Below the pieces are notes generated by a model. That model was not told where the DNA came from, ran no database searches, and saw nothing but the letters and a program-made list of their open reading frames with translations. A stretch of 25,189 nt of DNA from Mycogone perniciosa (Eukaryota > Ascomycota > Sordariomycetes > Hypocreales > Hypocreaceae): the NCBI GenBank assembly GCA_025331125.1, contig JAOALB010000293.1:1-25189 (forward strand). The letters run 5' to 3'. Positions 1 to 9,699 of this stretch are shown here, piece by piece (the stretch's first letter is position 1; each line of letters starts with the position of its first letter). A program made the position numbers and the translations under genes.

Positions 1-1157
1 CCACCTAACTTGGGATAAGCAAGAGTGTCGAATTCTATCATTTTATGCATTCGTCAATGAGCCCTCATACTGTTGATTTGTGATTGATAGCCCTTGCTTC
101 GTCCAATGAGCTGACATTGAGAAGCGTGAGGAATTTGTTGAATATGTCTTCTTGCTGCTGATTTCCTGGGATGGGCACATTGCCACCAGACTGCTGAATA
201 GCTCGACGGAACGGGACGGGCTTCGAACCTCCATATGCGGTGATCTGGTGCATGAGTGATCCAGCACCAGCTGAGATCCCCATAACGGTTACATTATCAG
301 CATCACCTCCAAACTTGTGAATATTCCGTTGAACCCATTCAAGTGCGAGTCTCTGGTCGTAAAGGCCCGCATTGGCAGTTCCGTGTTGCTGCAGCGTGGG
401 ACCTGAGAGGAAGCCAAATGCTCCAAGGCGATAGTTCATGGCTACCCAAATGGCGCCGTCTCCATGCTGCTGAGTTGCAGCAATCAAGTCGTGTGGCATT
501 TGAAACAGGTTCTTGTCTCCAATTACAAATCCACCAGCCTATTCCGGGTGTTAGTACTCATGCATCCTCCATCGAGACTTGTGAGAGAGGCAAATACTCA
601 CGAAAATCCACACCAAGACAGGGGCCTTGCTCTTGCCATTTCCTCTGTTCCTAGCATCAAATACCGCTTTTGGAACCACAACGTCTAGGACGAGACAATC
701 CTCAGTTATCCGATCATCCACTGGCGGTGGCGGTAGATGGGCCAGGGTCTCCTTTGCTTGAGTAACGTTGAATGGGAGTTTGCCAGTTGCATAGGCAGAG
801 GAAAATAGATACCCCATTGCCAACCAATCTGGGTTGGCTTGGGGGCAAATTTTGCCAATGCGCCCATCTTGAATTCCTGACTTGCGACCTCTGGGGGGGA
901 TTGGTGCCTTGAACCTCAATTTACCCAAGGGGGGTTCTGCAAAAGGTATGTTGCTAAAATTGTACGTTTTGTACGTTTCCTTGAATGGAAGTTAGTATCT
1001 CGATAGAGAATGAGCTGGAGGTTGCTGATCATCGTACATTGAAGGATATGGCACGGTGGACTTGATATCCAAGGTCCACAGTTGGAAGAGTTGCCTGAGG
1101 ATTGGCAGACGCGTCGCTCGCCAGTGCAACTGACAAAAACACAAGTGTGGCTTTCAT
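1..1157 (-). CDS. Secreted type-B carboxylesterase/lipase, N-terminal part (4 exons, runs off left edge)
   Basis: Exons read on the minus strand are 1157-1038, 979-602, 538-71 and a few bases at 8-1. Introns are 1037-980 (GTACGA donor, ACTAAC branch), 601-539 (GTGAGT donor, TACTAAC branch) and 70-9 (GTATGA donor; acceptor at 9 or 5 uncertain). All exon joins keep frame. The first 322 residues are visible; the family is usually about 530-580, so the catalytic Glu and His lie outside the window. An N-terminal signal peptide (residues 1 to about 18, MKATLVFLSVALASDASA) implies secretion. Family landmarks in order are NFSNIPFAEPPLGKLRF, Cys85 and EDC (Cys135) forming the usual first disulfide loop, VLVWIFAGGF (oxyanion-hole region, about 161-170), NYRLGAFGF, and the nucleophile elbow GISAGAG with Ser255. 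The family hydrolyses carboxylic esters; the substrate here cannot be read from sequence. The oxyanion loop has Ala where His or Gly-Gly-Gly is common. Start and signal peptide agree, so the 5' end is well supported. Confidence 0.92.
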
Positions 1158-1230
1158 GATGGAGACTTCAAAGTTCTTAGAATCTGTCAATGATGGCTGG
1201 GATACGGTTCTTCAGTGAAGTGAGGGAAGA

Positions 1231-1240
1231 CTTTTATAGA
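1231..1240 (-). promoter_or_regulatory. TATA-like box of the carboxylesterase gene
   Basis: The minus strand reads TCTATAAAAG about 75 bp upstream of the esterase ATG at 1157, a normal spacing for a fungal core promoter. No specific activator site is claimed. Confidence 0.5.
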
Positions 1241-2985
1241 CGGGACACAATGCATCTTATCATCCAGGTGTGCAGCGGAATTAACGTCCGCTGAGCTCCG
1301 CCGTTCTTGGGATATCGGACAGCTGATTCATACCGATTCCGGTGATGTTACTCTACTCCGTGGTAATTGAACTGAAATGTCGCCAGGATCCAATCGAGCT
1401 GGCACTAGACCCTATGTCGAGCGAAGTGGTTAGCGCTGTCAGCCATTTTTTCCTGCTCAAGATGCTTCATCTGGCATACTATTAGGCCAGGTCAGATCCG
1501 CGGCACTAAGCTTTGTTTTGACAAGGCCTGTCATCGCGGCCCCGCGAATCCCCAGGAGATCGCCCTCCGTATCGGTTCGGATCACAGCCGCGAAGAATCT
1601 CCATGCGAGTACAACTAAGACCCATCAACGGGTAGTAGTAAAACCATCCTAACGTCGCGCAATACACTGACAACATTAAAGTATCCCTGCTGAGATTTTC
1701 CCCGCGCCGGAGAAAACACAACTAATTAATATCCATGTCATTTGAGATGATGCGATTAGTGGCAGCCAACTGACTGTGGAGCAACGGCAATACTATTGAC
1801 CCATGATTCAGGGGAGTTAAGTAACCTGGAGTACTCCGTAGCCACCAGCAATTGCCCCGATGGCCTCCGGTGCTGACTGCACATACCGACCTGGCGTCTT
1901 GCCCCCAGCAGCCTTTTCCAGCAGGGTGAATAATACTGGTGCAGATTTCGTGACTTTTCTAATTCGTAAACTTCGCCTACGAGTAGAAGCACATGTCCAG
2001 GCCCCCTGGCAGTACATCGGCCGGGTGGATTCATGTGCTACTCGTATGTAGCTCCCCCTCTCCCTCTGTCTATTTTCTTTACCTTTATTGCTGTGTCTTC
2101 CACCCTAGCAGCTGCGACGACCTTGAAAACATTCTGTCAGCATCTGGTCAGGGTATCCTGAGTAAAGTGACTGGTCGTGTCGAAGTCTCAGCAATACGTT
2201 GAATGTGTATTTGTGTGTCCTAAACCTCCGGAGGTTGCTTTGCAGATGGTAAGTGTCACCTATGGCCATCCTTCTTTGTATCCATGATGTCCAATACCGT
2301 TTCGAGATAATATCCGCAATAAATTGATGCTCCCAGTTTATTTAATATACGGAGTAACATCGCCTAATTTGATTACTGTTGACTAATACGTCTCGCTTAG
2401 TAGATTAAACTGGCCCCTTCTAGTCGCGGTTATGGTGATGACAAGTACGAGTACCTACGAAATAGATGGATGTATAAACTGCATCAAGTGGCCATGAACT
2501 CCACGCCCTCACAGCTGCTCATATGTTGGTAGTAAAATTCATCATCCAACAATCTGGTATGTAAAGACCCTAGTCGAGTTGCTTACGCCCAGGCAAGGAT
2601 GAAAAGTGCAGCGCCAAGCAAAGCAATTTCGTTGATGGCCTCACAAAAATATAGGCTGCGTTAGCATAACTAACCTATGTTGGACATTGCGTGGTAAGAA
2701 TGGGTCTTGCGGGAATTTTTTTTCCCTCACCATATTTTTATGTTCATGATCTTGCACCGGGGTGTTTGAGTCTTAATTATACAACCACCCGCCGAAACAT
2801 CCAGCATTACGCCAGAGAAGTCGATATGCTGCGGTTTTAAGTCACTGCGACTACAGTTACCGGAGAGTAACATGAGATTGAATTACAACGGCTATATATA
2901 TTGACCTTCTTCCCCTAGTTACATGGCCTTCCATCGCGATTCAAGCCAGCCCTACGGCTAGATCATGCCAATGCCTACTTGCTGT
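1241..2985. other. Intergenic region, no convincing gene
   Basis: Composition is ordinary. Open frames of 60-90 codons exist on both strands, but they overlap in different frames and lack a recognisable domain, signal peptide or convincing intron structure. TACTCCGTA-type motifs occur at 1832-1840 and 2348-2356. No RNA gene was recognised by eye. Confidence 0.5.
1817..1960 (-). pseudogene. Weak coding-like fragment (possible 3' end of a lost gene)
   Basis: One minus-strand frame ends at a stop near 1817 and reads LLEKAAGGKTPG, then SAPEAIGAIAGGYGVLQ. This alternation of charged and small residues looks more like a real protein tail than the rest of the intergenic DNA. Another frame through the same DNA is open over a longer stretch, and no upstream exon could be joined convincingly. 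I do not recognise the family. It could be the relic 3' end of a gene or chance. Confidence 0.2.
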
Positions 2986-3235
2986 CTATGACCTACAGCA
3001 AGAGCATACCCTTTCCGACTATTACTATAGTCAGTACTGGCAAACGTGGAGTATAAGAGACATTCGAACTCACACAGCACTTGGGCCCTGAGGGGCAGGC
3101 ACAGTATGCTGTGCATCCTGAACGGTCAGCCAAAAGAGGGAAGGGCGTTTCGATATTGGAATTGGACCGTTGAGTAAGAGGAGTAGCAGTAGCCAATGTA
3201 GCCACGAAGCTTAGGATGAAGAACGGCACATGCAT
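2986..3235 (-). CDS. Small secreted cysteine-rich protein (2 exons)
   Basis: Exon 1 is 3235-3074 and exon 2 is 3018-2986. The 55-nt intron 3073-3019 has a GTGAGT donor, a CTGAC branch site and a TAATAG acceptor, and the join is in phase 0. The product is 64 residues. Residues 1 to about 18 (MHVPFFILSFVATLATAT) form a clear signal peptide. The rest is a short spacer and a compact C-terminal domain with eight cysteines: C-x3-C-x-C-x5-CC-x4-C-x-CC. Without splicing, the frame runs to a hydrophobic tail and loses the last three cysteines, which favours the intron. Function is unknown. Size, secretion signal and even cysteine count fit disulfide-rich secreted peptides such as candidate effectors or antimicrobial peptides, but no named family is recognised. 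It lies about 330 bp from the edge of the RIP-mutated transposon block. Confidence 0.65.
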
Positions 3236-3333
3236 TATAACTTGAGTTCGAAAGCTGTCAAGGAAGAAATGTTTCTCAAATGTCGTGTGATTTGGGGATC
3301 TGGGAACAAGCAGAGGAAACAGAGGTGAAAGGC

Positions 3334-3343
3334 CCTATATATA
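3334..3343 (-). promoter_or_regulatory. TATA-like box of the small secreted protein gene
   Basis: The minus strand reads GTATATATAG about 100 bp upstream of the ATG at 3235, a plausible core promoter position. Confidence 0.4.
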
Positions 3344-3380
3344 CTTCCCGTTGACCATATAAAAGCGCCGTATTTGATCG

Positions 3381-3396
3381 TACTCCGTACTCCGTA
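3381..3396. repeat. Overlapping TACTCCGTA motifs
   Basis: Two copies of TACTCCGTA overlap by two bases here. Further copies on one strand or the other lie at 1832-1840 and 2348-2356. The motif is dispersed through the gene-bearing part. Its role is unknown. Confidence 0.5.
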
Positions 3397-3774
3397 TAAT
3401 AGGCCGGAATAGCTATTATAGATCTGTCTAGTGGAGGGACAATACATAGTACAGTGCCGAATAATAGAAGTCATGACCAATGCCGGATCTATACGTACGG
3501 TCGACCCCCTGAATAATTCATTAGCGTGTACTTGTTGCAGGGATTATAAGCCAATAGGAAGTAGATAACAGGGTTCTAGTAAGGATCAGTAATATATTAA
3601 AAGTGTTCAAAAACAAGGATAACTTAATATAAAGCGAAATCTTTTAAAGTTGCTTTAAAACTATATATAACTACTTTAAATATTCTTTATAATAGTAATG
3701 GTCTATAAATTATAGGGTATGTAAACAATAAGAATTAGTATAAATATAAAGTAAAAGATATAGTTCCTATAGTT

Positions 3775-3793
3775 TATATATATATATATATAA
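3775..3793. repeat. (TA)n microsatellite
   Basis: An uninterrupted alternating T/A run of about 19 bases lies inside the A+T-rich block. Confidence 0.8.
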
Positions 3794-3881
3794 TAAATAT
3801 AATAAAGTATAGTATAGTTATATAAAGTATAGAGAAATAAGTAATAAAGTATAATTTTATTGAAGAATATATTATAATAGC

Positions 3882-3883
<2 letters not shown>

Positions 3884-3914
<31 letters not shown>
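3884..3914. repeat. (TA)n microsatellite, longer
   Basis: An alternating T/A run of about 31 bases. It can fold on itself and probably varies in length between isolates. Confidence 0.85.
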
Positions 3915-3918
<4 letters not shown>

Positions 3919-4040
3919 TTAGAAGGGAAAGGTAAAGTATATATATAATAAATGTCTATATAGTTTAATATATTACTTATATAATATATATATTAATTTA
4001 TATTTATTGTATTTACTATATAAGTAAATATAAGCCTTTT

Positions 4041-4109
4041 AATATTAATAAATATTAATAAATAGTAATAAATATTAATAAATAGTAATAAATAGTAATA
4101 AATAGTAAA
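4041..4109. repeat. 10-bp minisatellite, about 7 units
   Basis: Seven tandem units alternate between AATATTAATA and AATAGTAATA, with the last unit partial. The units differ mainly at one position (T or G). Confidence 0.85.
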
Positions 4110-4210
4110 TCTTAAGATTATTTAACTTAATATACCCTTGAATTAATAAAGTTATTTTTAATACTTTATTAACTATTATGTTAAATGTAATACTATTTAT
4201 ATAAATAAAG

Positions 4211-4605
4211 ATTGCTATTTATATAAATAGTTTATATATTACCTGCAAAAATCTCCCTATAACTCTTTATATTCTATAACTTAAACTATAGTAATAATAC
4301 TATTATAGTAATATTTATTAATTCTATTATAATAATGAATATCTCTATTAACCTTTTATTAACTTAGTTTAAAAAGATAACTAGCTTTAATTTTATTAAA
4401 AAGGGGATTAATAAATTTTACTAGCTATATAGTTAAGGGAATAGTTATACTTTATATAAATAAATAAAGGGGGTAATAAAGATGAATTATTTAACGTAAT
4501 TTAATATACTATAAATAGCTATTATATACAGAATTAAATTGTAAGGTATAAAAAGCTATAGGGAGATTTTTATAGGCAATATATAAACTATTTATAAATA
4601 GTAAT
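4211..4605. repeat. Inverted repeat pair (about 60-bp arms)
   Basis: The segment 4211-4271 is nearly the reverse complement of 4547-4605. Both contain the core AAAATCTCCCTATA and a TTTATATATT run. The arms differ by a 2-base indel and a few substitutions, mostly transitions. They are about 275 bp apart. They could be the terminal inverted repeats of a small decayed DNA element (about 395 bp), or two fragments of one repeat family inserted in opposite orientations. No transposase was recognised between them. Confidence 0.6.
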
Positions 4606-4610
4606 TTATT

Positions 4611-5021
4611 AAACTATAAATCCTATAAAAGTAAAGCTTTATACTTTATATATAAATAAATAACTTTATATACTATATAATATACCCTTTAACTATAATA
4701 GTTTGGATTAAGTGCCTGTATTCCCTGTAATCCTATATAAAGGCAGGGTATAAAGGGCTTTTTTATGAAATTTAACTATAGCTATAGTGCTTAGATTTAA
4801 AACTAAAGCTTTTTCTAAATATATTTACCTTTTCCCTTTTAAAGGGAACCTTAATATATTTTGATTCCTTTAAAATAAAATTAAGCGTATAACCTAAAGT
4901 TATATTAAATAACCTTATATAAAATAAAACTAGGCTTATAACTATTAAACTATAAATTCTAGAGAAATAAGGCTTTATACTTTATATATAAATAAGTAAC
5001 CTGATATATTATATAATATAG
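4611..5021. repeat. Direct repeat pair (75 bp, copies 4611-4685 and 4947-5021)
   Basis: Both copies begin AAACTATAAA and share a long central run (CTTTATACTTTATATATAAA), then diverge mostly by transitions. The first copy directly follows the right arm of the inverted repeat ending at 4605. The pair may therefore belong to one repeat family present in several fragments. Confidence 0.55.
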
Positions 5022-7926
5022 TATTTATTGATATAAATAATATTAATTTATTTTAATTAATTTATAGTATTATAATTAATTAACTATAATTTTAAAGGCT
5101 TTTATATTTTATTAAATGGTTATTTATTATAAATAATTTTAATAGTTAAAGGTTATTATATTTCTTTTACTATAAAGGCTAGATTTTACTTTAAAGGTAT
5201 TTAATTGTTGAATATAAAACACTTTATTACTATAATAACATATAATTAAAAACTATATATATAAAATATACTAAAAGTCTTTTAAAGTCAATTATAAATA
5301 AAATGAAGCCTTTTAAAGTTATTTAGTTTATATAAACCTTTAATATATTTTAAATAAATATTTAATTCTTTAAAACCTTTAAGAAGTTAATATATAATTA
5401 ATTTTAATTTTTTATCTTTAGTATTATATTACTTAAATTTAAAATAAAAACTTACTATTAAAGTACTTAATATATAAAATAAATATATTATTAATATAAT
5501 AATTATAATAAAAAGAACTTATAATAAAAGTATTAATATAACTATAATAAAAAGGACTTATAATAAGGATCCTAGTATAACGTTAAAGGGTATATAGCTA
5601 GTTAAAAGTATATTATATATAAATCCCTTAGCCTTTAATTTATAGATACTATTAATATAATATATAAAGTAAAGTTTATTTTTTTTCCTTTTCTTCTTTA
5701 AATTAAAGTCTTAATATACTTTTACCTTATTATATTTACTTAACTATTTTAACTTTATGTTTATAATTTTTAAACTTTTCTCTTAATTATTCGACTTAAT
5801 ATAGTAAGAATATAATCCATAATAGTTAATTTAATAGTAAATGATATGTAAAGTGCAGATAAAGGAGAAAGAAAGGAAGGAAGGAAGGAAACGGACAATA
5901 CACTATTTATTGTATATTTGTAAACCCTAATAAAAAGGGTAATACCTTTATATAAAAGGTAGAATTACCGATTAATTACATAGCCTTTTTAGGTTATATT
6001 ATAAAGGACTTTAAGTTAAATAAACTAATCTTTTAATAGGCTTAAAGTATAAAACAAATTAAGTAATTTAAAGTCTTAATAGACTTTAAAAATAGTAATA
6101 AACCTTAATTAAATATTTTAGTAATTTTATATTAATTGATACTATTTACTTAAAATACTGCCAATATTTAAGCTATATATTTAATAGTAGTAAAAGATGA
6201 ATTAAAGTAAAGAATATAATATAGCTTTGTTTTACTTCTAAACTCTATAGCTATAACAAATGATTTAGTAACTTTTAATAGGCCTTTAATAGCACTTTAA
6301 AGAAATACTATAAAAATATTTAATATATTCTACTAGTATTTAATAATATCAATAGTAAATATTTATTAAAATAAAAGTAATATTTTAATTAATAAGTAAA
6401 AGAGTATAAAGTAGTTTATAAACATAATTAATTGCTTTTTATAAAATAAAATAAAACCTTTTTAAAAGATATTATTTACCTGGAATTTACTTTTATTACT
6501 TTTCTTTAAAATAGTTTTTAATAAAAAAGGTAAATATTAAAAGACTTTTATATTTATTTAGATTTACTAAAAAAACGCTTTCTTTCAAAAGTAATAGGTA
6601 ATAAGCTTTTTACTATTATATAAAACTTTATATAAAGCTTTAAAACTATATTTACTTATATTATAAAGATATTTTTGATTTTTAAAAAGAGATAGTTTAT
6701 TTATAATTTACGTTTAAAACTTTTATAATACTTTAAATTAAAAGATATTTATAATTATAGAATTATTTAAATACTAGTAATATTATATTAAAGGGGTAGC
6801 GAGATTTATAAAGGTTTTATTACACTATCAAAACCCTTAAATATATATATAATAAATAAAGTTATTAAAGTAATAAATATAATAATATATATATTTTATA
6901 CCCTTTAACTTTATTATTTAATACCATTTAAATTAAAGTAATTTACTAAATATACTTTTAAAGCATTTAAATTACCTACTTGAAAAGCAGGTAAATATTA
7001 TATTATTACTTATATTATAAAATAGACTTATATAAATGCAACTAATATATAAAGTAAAGAAGTATAGTAAAATACTTTTATAAAATAAACTAATTTAAAT
7101 CAAAAGAAAAAAAGGTAAAATATAGTTAAATCTTTAATAGTAAATTAATTACATTGAAAGTTTAATTAATTATAAACACTTAATATTCATATAGGCTATA
7201 ATTTAAATATTCAATTGAAAACACTTCTTAGTAATTAAAACATTTTAGCTTTTATGAGATTTGATTTATATTATTTAAAAAGATAAGTTTAAAATTTAAA
7301 AGTAAAAGGGTAAAGCTTTTAAATTAAAATATAAACGATAAAAATAAATTCAATAGTAAAGTAAAATAATATATTATAATATAAATAAGATATTTATCTA
7401 TTAATAAATAACCTTTTATATTAAAAGTATATTAAACCTTATTATTATAACCTATTAATAAAATACTTTAATACTTAATAAATATTAAATTTACTATAAT
7501 ATAAATCTTATTAATTAAAAATAAATAAAAATATCAAAAACTATAATAAAGGTTATAGTATTTATTAAAGTACTATATTATATAAATATTGCCTATATAG
7601 CGCTTTAAAGTTCTTTTCAATTTTAAAAAGAGTATAAAAAGAAATTATTGTATACTTTATTATAAAACTGGTATTTATAGGATACTATAAATGAAGGGTT
7701 AAAATTATATTGGTAATTATAAATTAATATATTAAATATATATTATTTTCTTTAATATTAAATTCTATGATAGCTATTAAATTAATTAAGCTTTTTTATA
7801 AAAAAGTAAAACTAGTTCTTAAACCTTGAAAGGGAGTTATTTATAATAAAGGCTTAATATTTATAAGTTTATTTTCAATAGATTTATAGTTCTCTTTTAA
7901 AGTTAAATAAAAGTTATTACTTAGTA
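5022..7926. other. Degenerate A+T-rich relics, unclassified
   Basis: Stops occur in all frames. I could not match any frame to a transposase, RT or integrase motif. It is presumably older transposon sequence mutated past recognition, into or beside which the outer LTR element inserted. Confidence 0.5.
5871..5890. repeat. (GGAA)n microsatellite
   Basis: About four tandem GGAA units preceded by a related GAAA stretch make a short purine-only run on the plus strand. Confidence 0.7.
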
Positions 7927-8160
7927 TATAATCTTAATATAGCTAGCGCTATAACTGGGAAATAGCAGGGAAACAAAGGAGCAATAAGTATATAGACATT
8001 TCCTTAAGTTTTCTTAGGAAATCTTTAAAAAATAGACTTCCCAGACATTTCCCTAGTAGGTCCTTTAAAAGACTATATAAAAAGAAAAGGAAAGAAAAGG
8101 AATAAAGGCATTTACTTTTACTCTTTTATTTTATTATATATTATATAATAGTAATTTTTA
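7927..8160 (+). repeat. Outer element 5' LTR
   Basis: Pairs with 22900-23139. Both start TATAAT, have ATATAGCTA then GCTATAACT near the start, and share CATTTCCCTAGTA and ACTATATAAAA followed by a purine run. The likely original TG start has become TA. The right end is approximate. Confidence 0.75.
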
Positions 8161-9222
8161 TAGTATTTAACTATGTAATAATCTAATACCGCAAAGCCTA
8201 TATAACCTATTACTTTATAATATTAAATTATATAATTACCTATTTATATAAAGCCTACGTAAATTAAAAAGAAGCCCTAGCTATTAATATTTAACTAAAA
8301 ACGAAAAACCTTATAAATATATAATAAAAACCATAAAGGAGTAAAAGAGTTAATTTTACTAGTATAGCTTAAAAAACTAAAAAGTAAACAGAACGCTAAA
8401 AAGCTAAAAGGACTCTTTCCAATATATTATTAAAATAGAAAAGAAAACCACCCTTTTATAGAGGTTAACTTAGGCTACAACATAAATTAAAGGATTTATA
8501 TACCGCTATTATACTATATATATTTCTATAATTTTTAAGTATTTTAAGGAAATTAAATAAAAAGTAATTAATATATTTAAAAAAAGGAAATTATTTTATT
8601 AAGTATTTAAAATTAGAATTACTAAGAATCAAGCTATATTTATAAGAAAGTTATTTAAAAGACTAAAAGTAGTATTTAATATAAAATATAAAATATAAAT
8701 TTAAAAACAGTAAGATATAAAGGAAAATAAACCTATATTTAGCACTTTCCCTTTATTAACTAAACTTTTCTTATTAATTAAAAGCTTAGTATATATATAA
8801 CTATATAAACCTAATATATTTATTAACCTTTCTACTGCATTAATTACTATAAATCTAAACTACCTAACTATTAAAATAAAAGATTAAATAAATATTAGCC
8901 TTTTTTTGTAAATATTTAAAGAAATATAGTTAAAGAGTAATTTAATAATTAAAACTAAACCGCCTAGCCCTTTATTAAAAACATTATTTAAACTATAAAA
9001 TAATATATTACTTTACTAAAAGACATATATAGTTTATAGAAATACTATGCCTTTTTAATATAATATAATAAATAGCTAAAACACGTTGAATATATATTAT
9101 TAAGAGAATATAAAAGGGTATAATAAATTTAAAGAAATATTTAAAAGGCTATCCTTTATAAGTAATAGAGATTACAGCCTATATTAGCTGCCGCTTAACT
9201 TTAAAATTAACTTTATTAATAT
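8161..9222 (+). other. Outer element 5' internal segment (leader / presumed gag start)
   Basis: This is the part of the outer element between its 5' LTR and the nested insertion. It continues at 15942. By position it should include the primer-binding site and the start of gag. No Gag motif was recognised, and every frame is stop-ridden. Confidence 0.4.
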
Positions 9223-9227
9223 ACTTT
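9223..9227. repeat. Target-site duplication, left copy (ACTTT)
   Basis: The five bases ACTTT directly precede the left LTR of the inner element and recur directly after its right LTR at 15937-15941. A 5-bp duplication is typical of LTR-retrotransposon integrases. Confidence 0.85.
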
Positions 9228-9399
9228 TATTACGGCACGGGAAGGCAGGTCAGGACAAATATTGTTACTGTGCCGTGGAGAGCAAGGAAGCCCTAAGGCT
9301 TTATAGAAAGCTATAGCTAGGAACGCGTTAAGGCCTGGTTACGTGACCGGAGCTTACATAACAGGGCATTAATATCGCATTACAGTCAATGCCGTAACA
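9228..9399 (-). repeat. Inner element 3' LTR
   Basis: It is 172 bp and ends in the short inverted repeat (TATTACGGC ... GCCGTAACA on the plus strand), a TG...CA type terminus with one G-to-A change. It is the downstream LTR because the element reads on the minus strand. Confidence 0.93.
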
Positions 9400-9420
9400 G
9401 TACCCCCCCTCCTATCTCGC
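9400..9420 (-). other. Polypurine tract of the inner element
   Basis: On the minus strand the bases directly before the 3' LTR read GCGAGATAGGAGGGGGGTAC, a purine-rich run at the place where plus-strand DNA synthesis is primed in LTR elements. It fixes the orientation as minus. The G-run has escaped mutation. Confidence 0.75.
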
Positions 9421-9699
9421 TATTTAGCCGCAAATAGCTATATTGCTTATATAAATCGAAATTCCAGGTAATTTATCTTAATACTTTTAATATAAGGGTA
9501 AATAGGGCGAATTATATAGTTTTTAGTGTCAGTAATATATAGTTTAATTATAGGCTTTAGTATAATATAGTCTTTAATTAGCGCTTTATAGGTATTAGTT
9601 TCTTTCTAGCTATTTCCTGTTTTTCTTTTTTTATAATTCCTTTTAATGCCTATTACAGTAGGCTTAGCTTTTTTAGGTTTTTTATATAAAAGTTTTATA

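Noticed and set aside
343..688. Plus-strand open frames over the esterase exons
   Set aside because: They are antisense shadows of well-supported minus-strand exons and show no domain or composition of their own.
1506..1721. 71-codon minus-strand frame in the intergenic region
   Set aside because: No signal peptide, domain, intron or promoter support, and a composition typical of chance frames.
1756..2202. Several overlapping 63-92 codon frames on both strands
   Set aside because: They conflict with each other and lack motifs. Only the short coding-like tail at 1817-1960 was kept, at low confidence.
3235..3480. 81-codon minus-strand frame upstream of the secreted peptide
   Set aside because: It covers the expected promoter and TATA-like box and has no recognisable domain, so it is probably chance.
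4041..4109. Possible CRISPR array because of regular 10-bp repeats
   Set aside because: The units are contiguous with no spacers, and the genome is eukaryotic. It is a minisatellite.
7981..8060. Possible hairpin RNA gene from self-complementary CTAGGAAA runs
   Set aside because: The same sequence recurs near 22980 as part of a paired long repeat, so it is better explained as LTR sequence.
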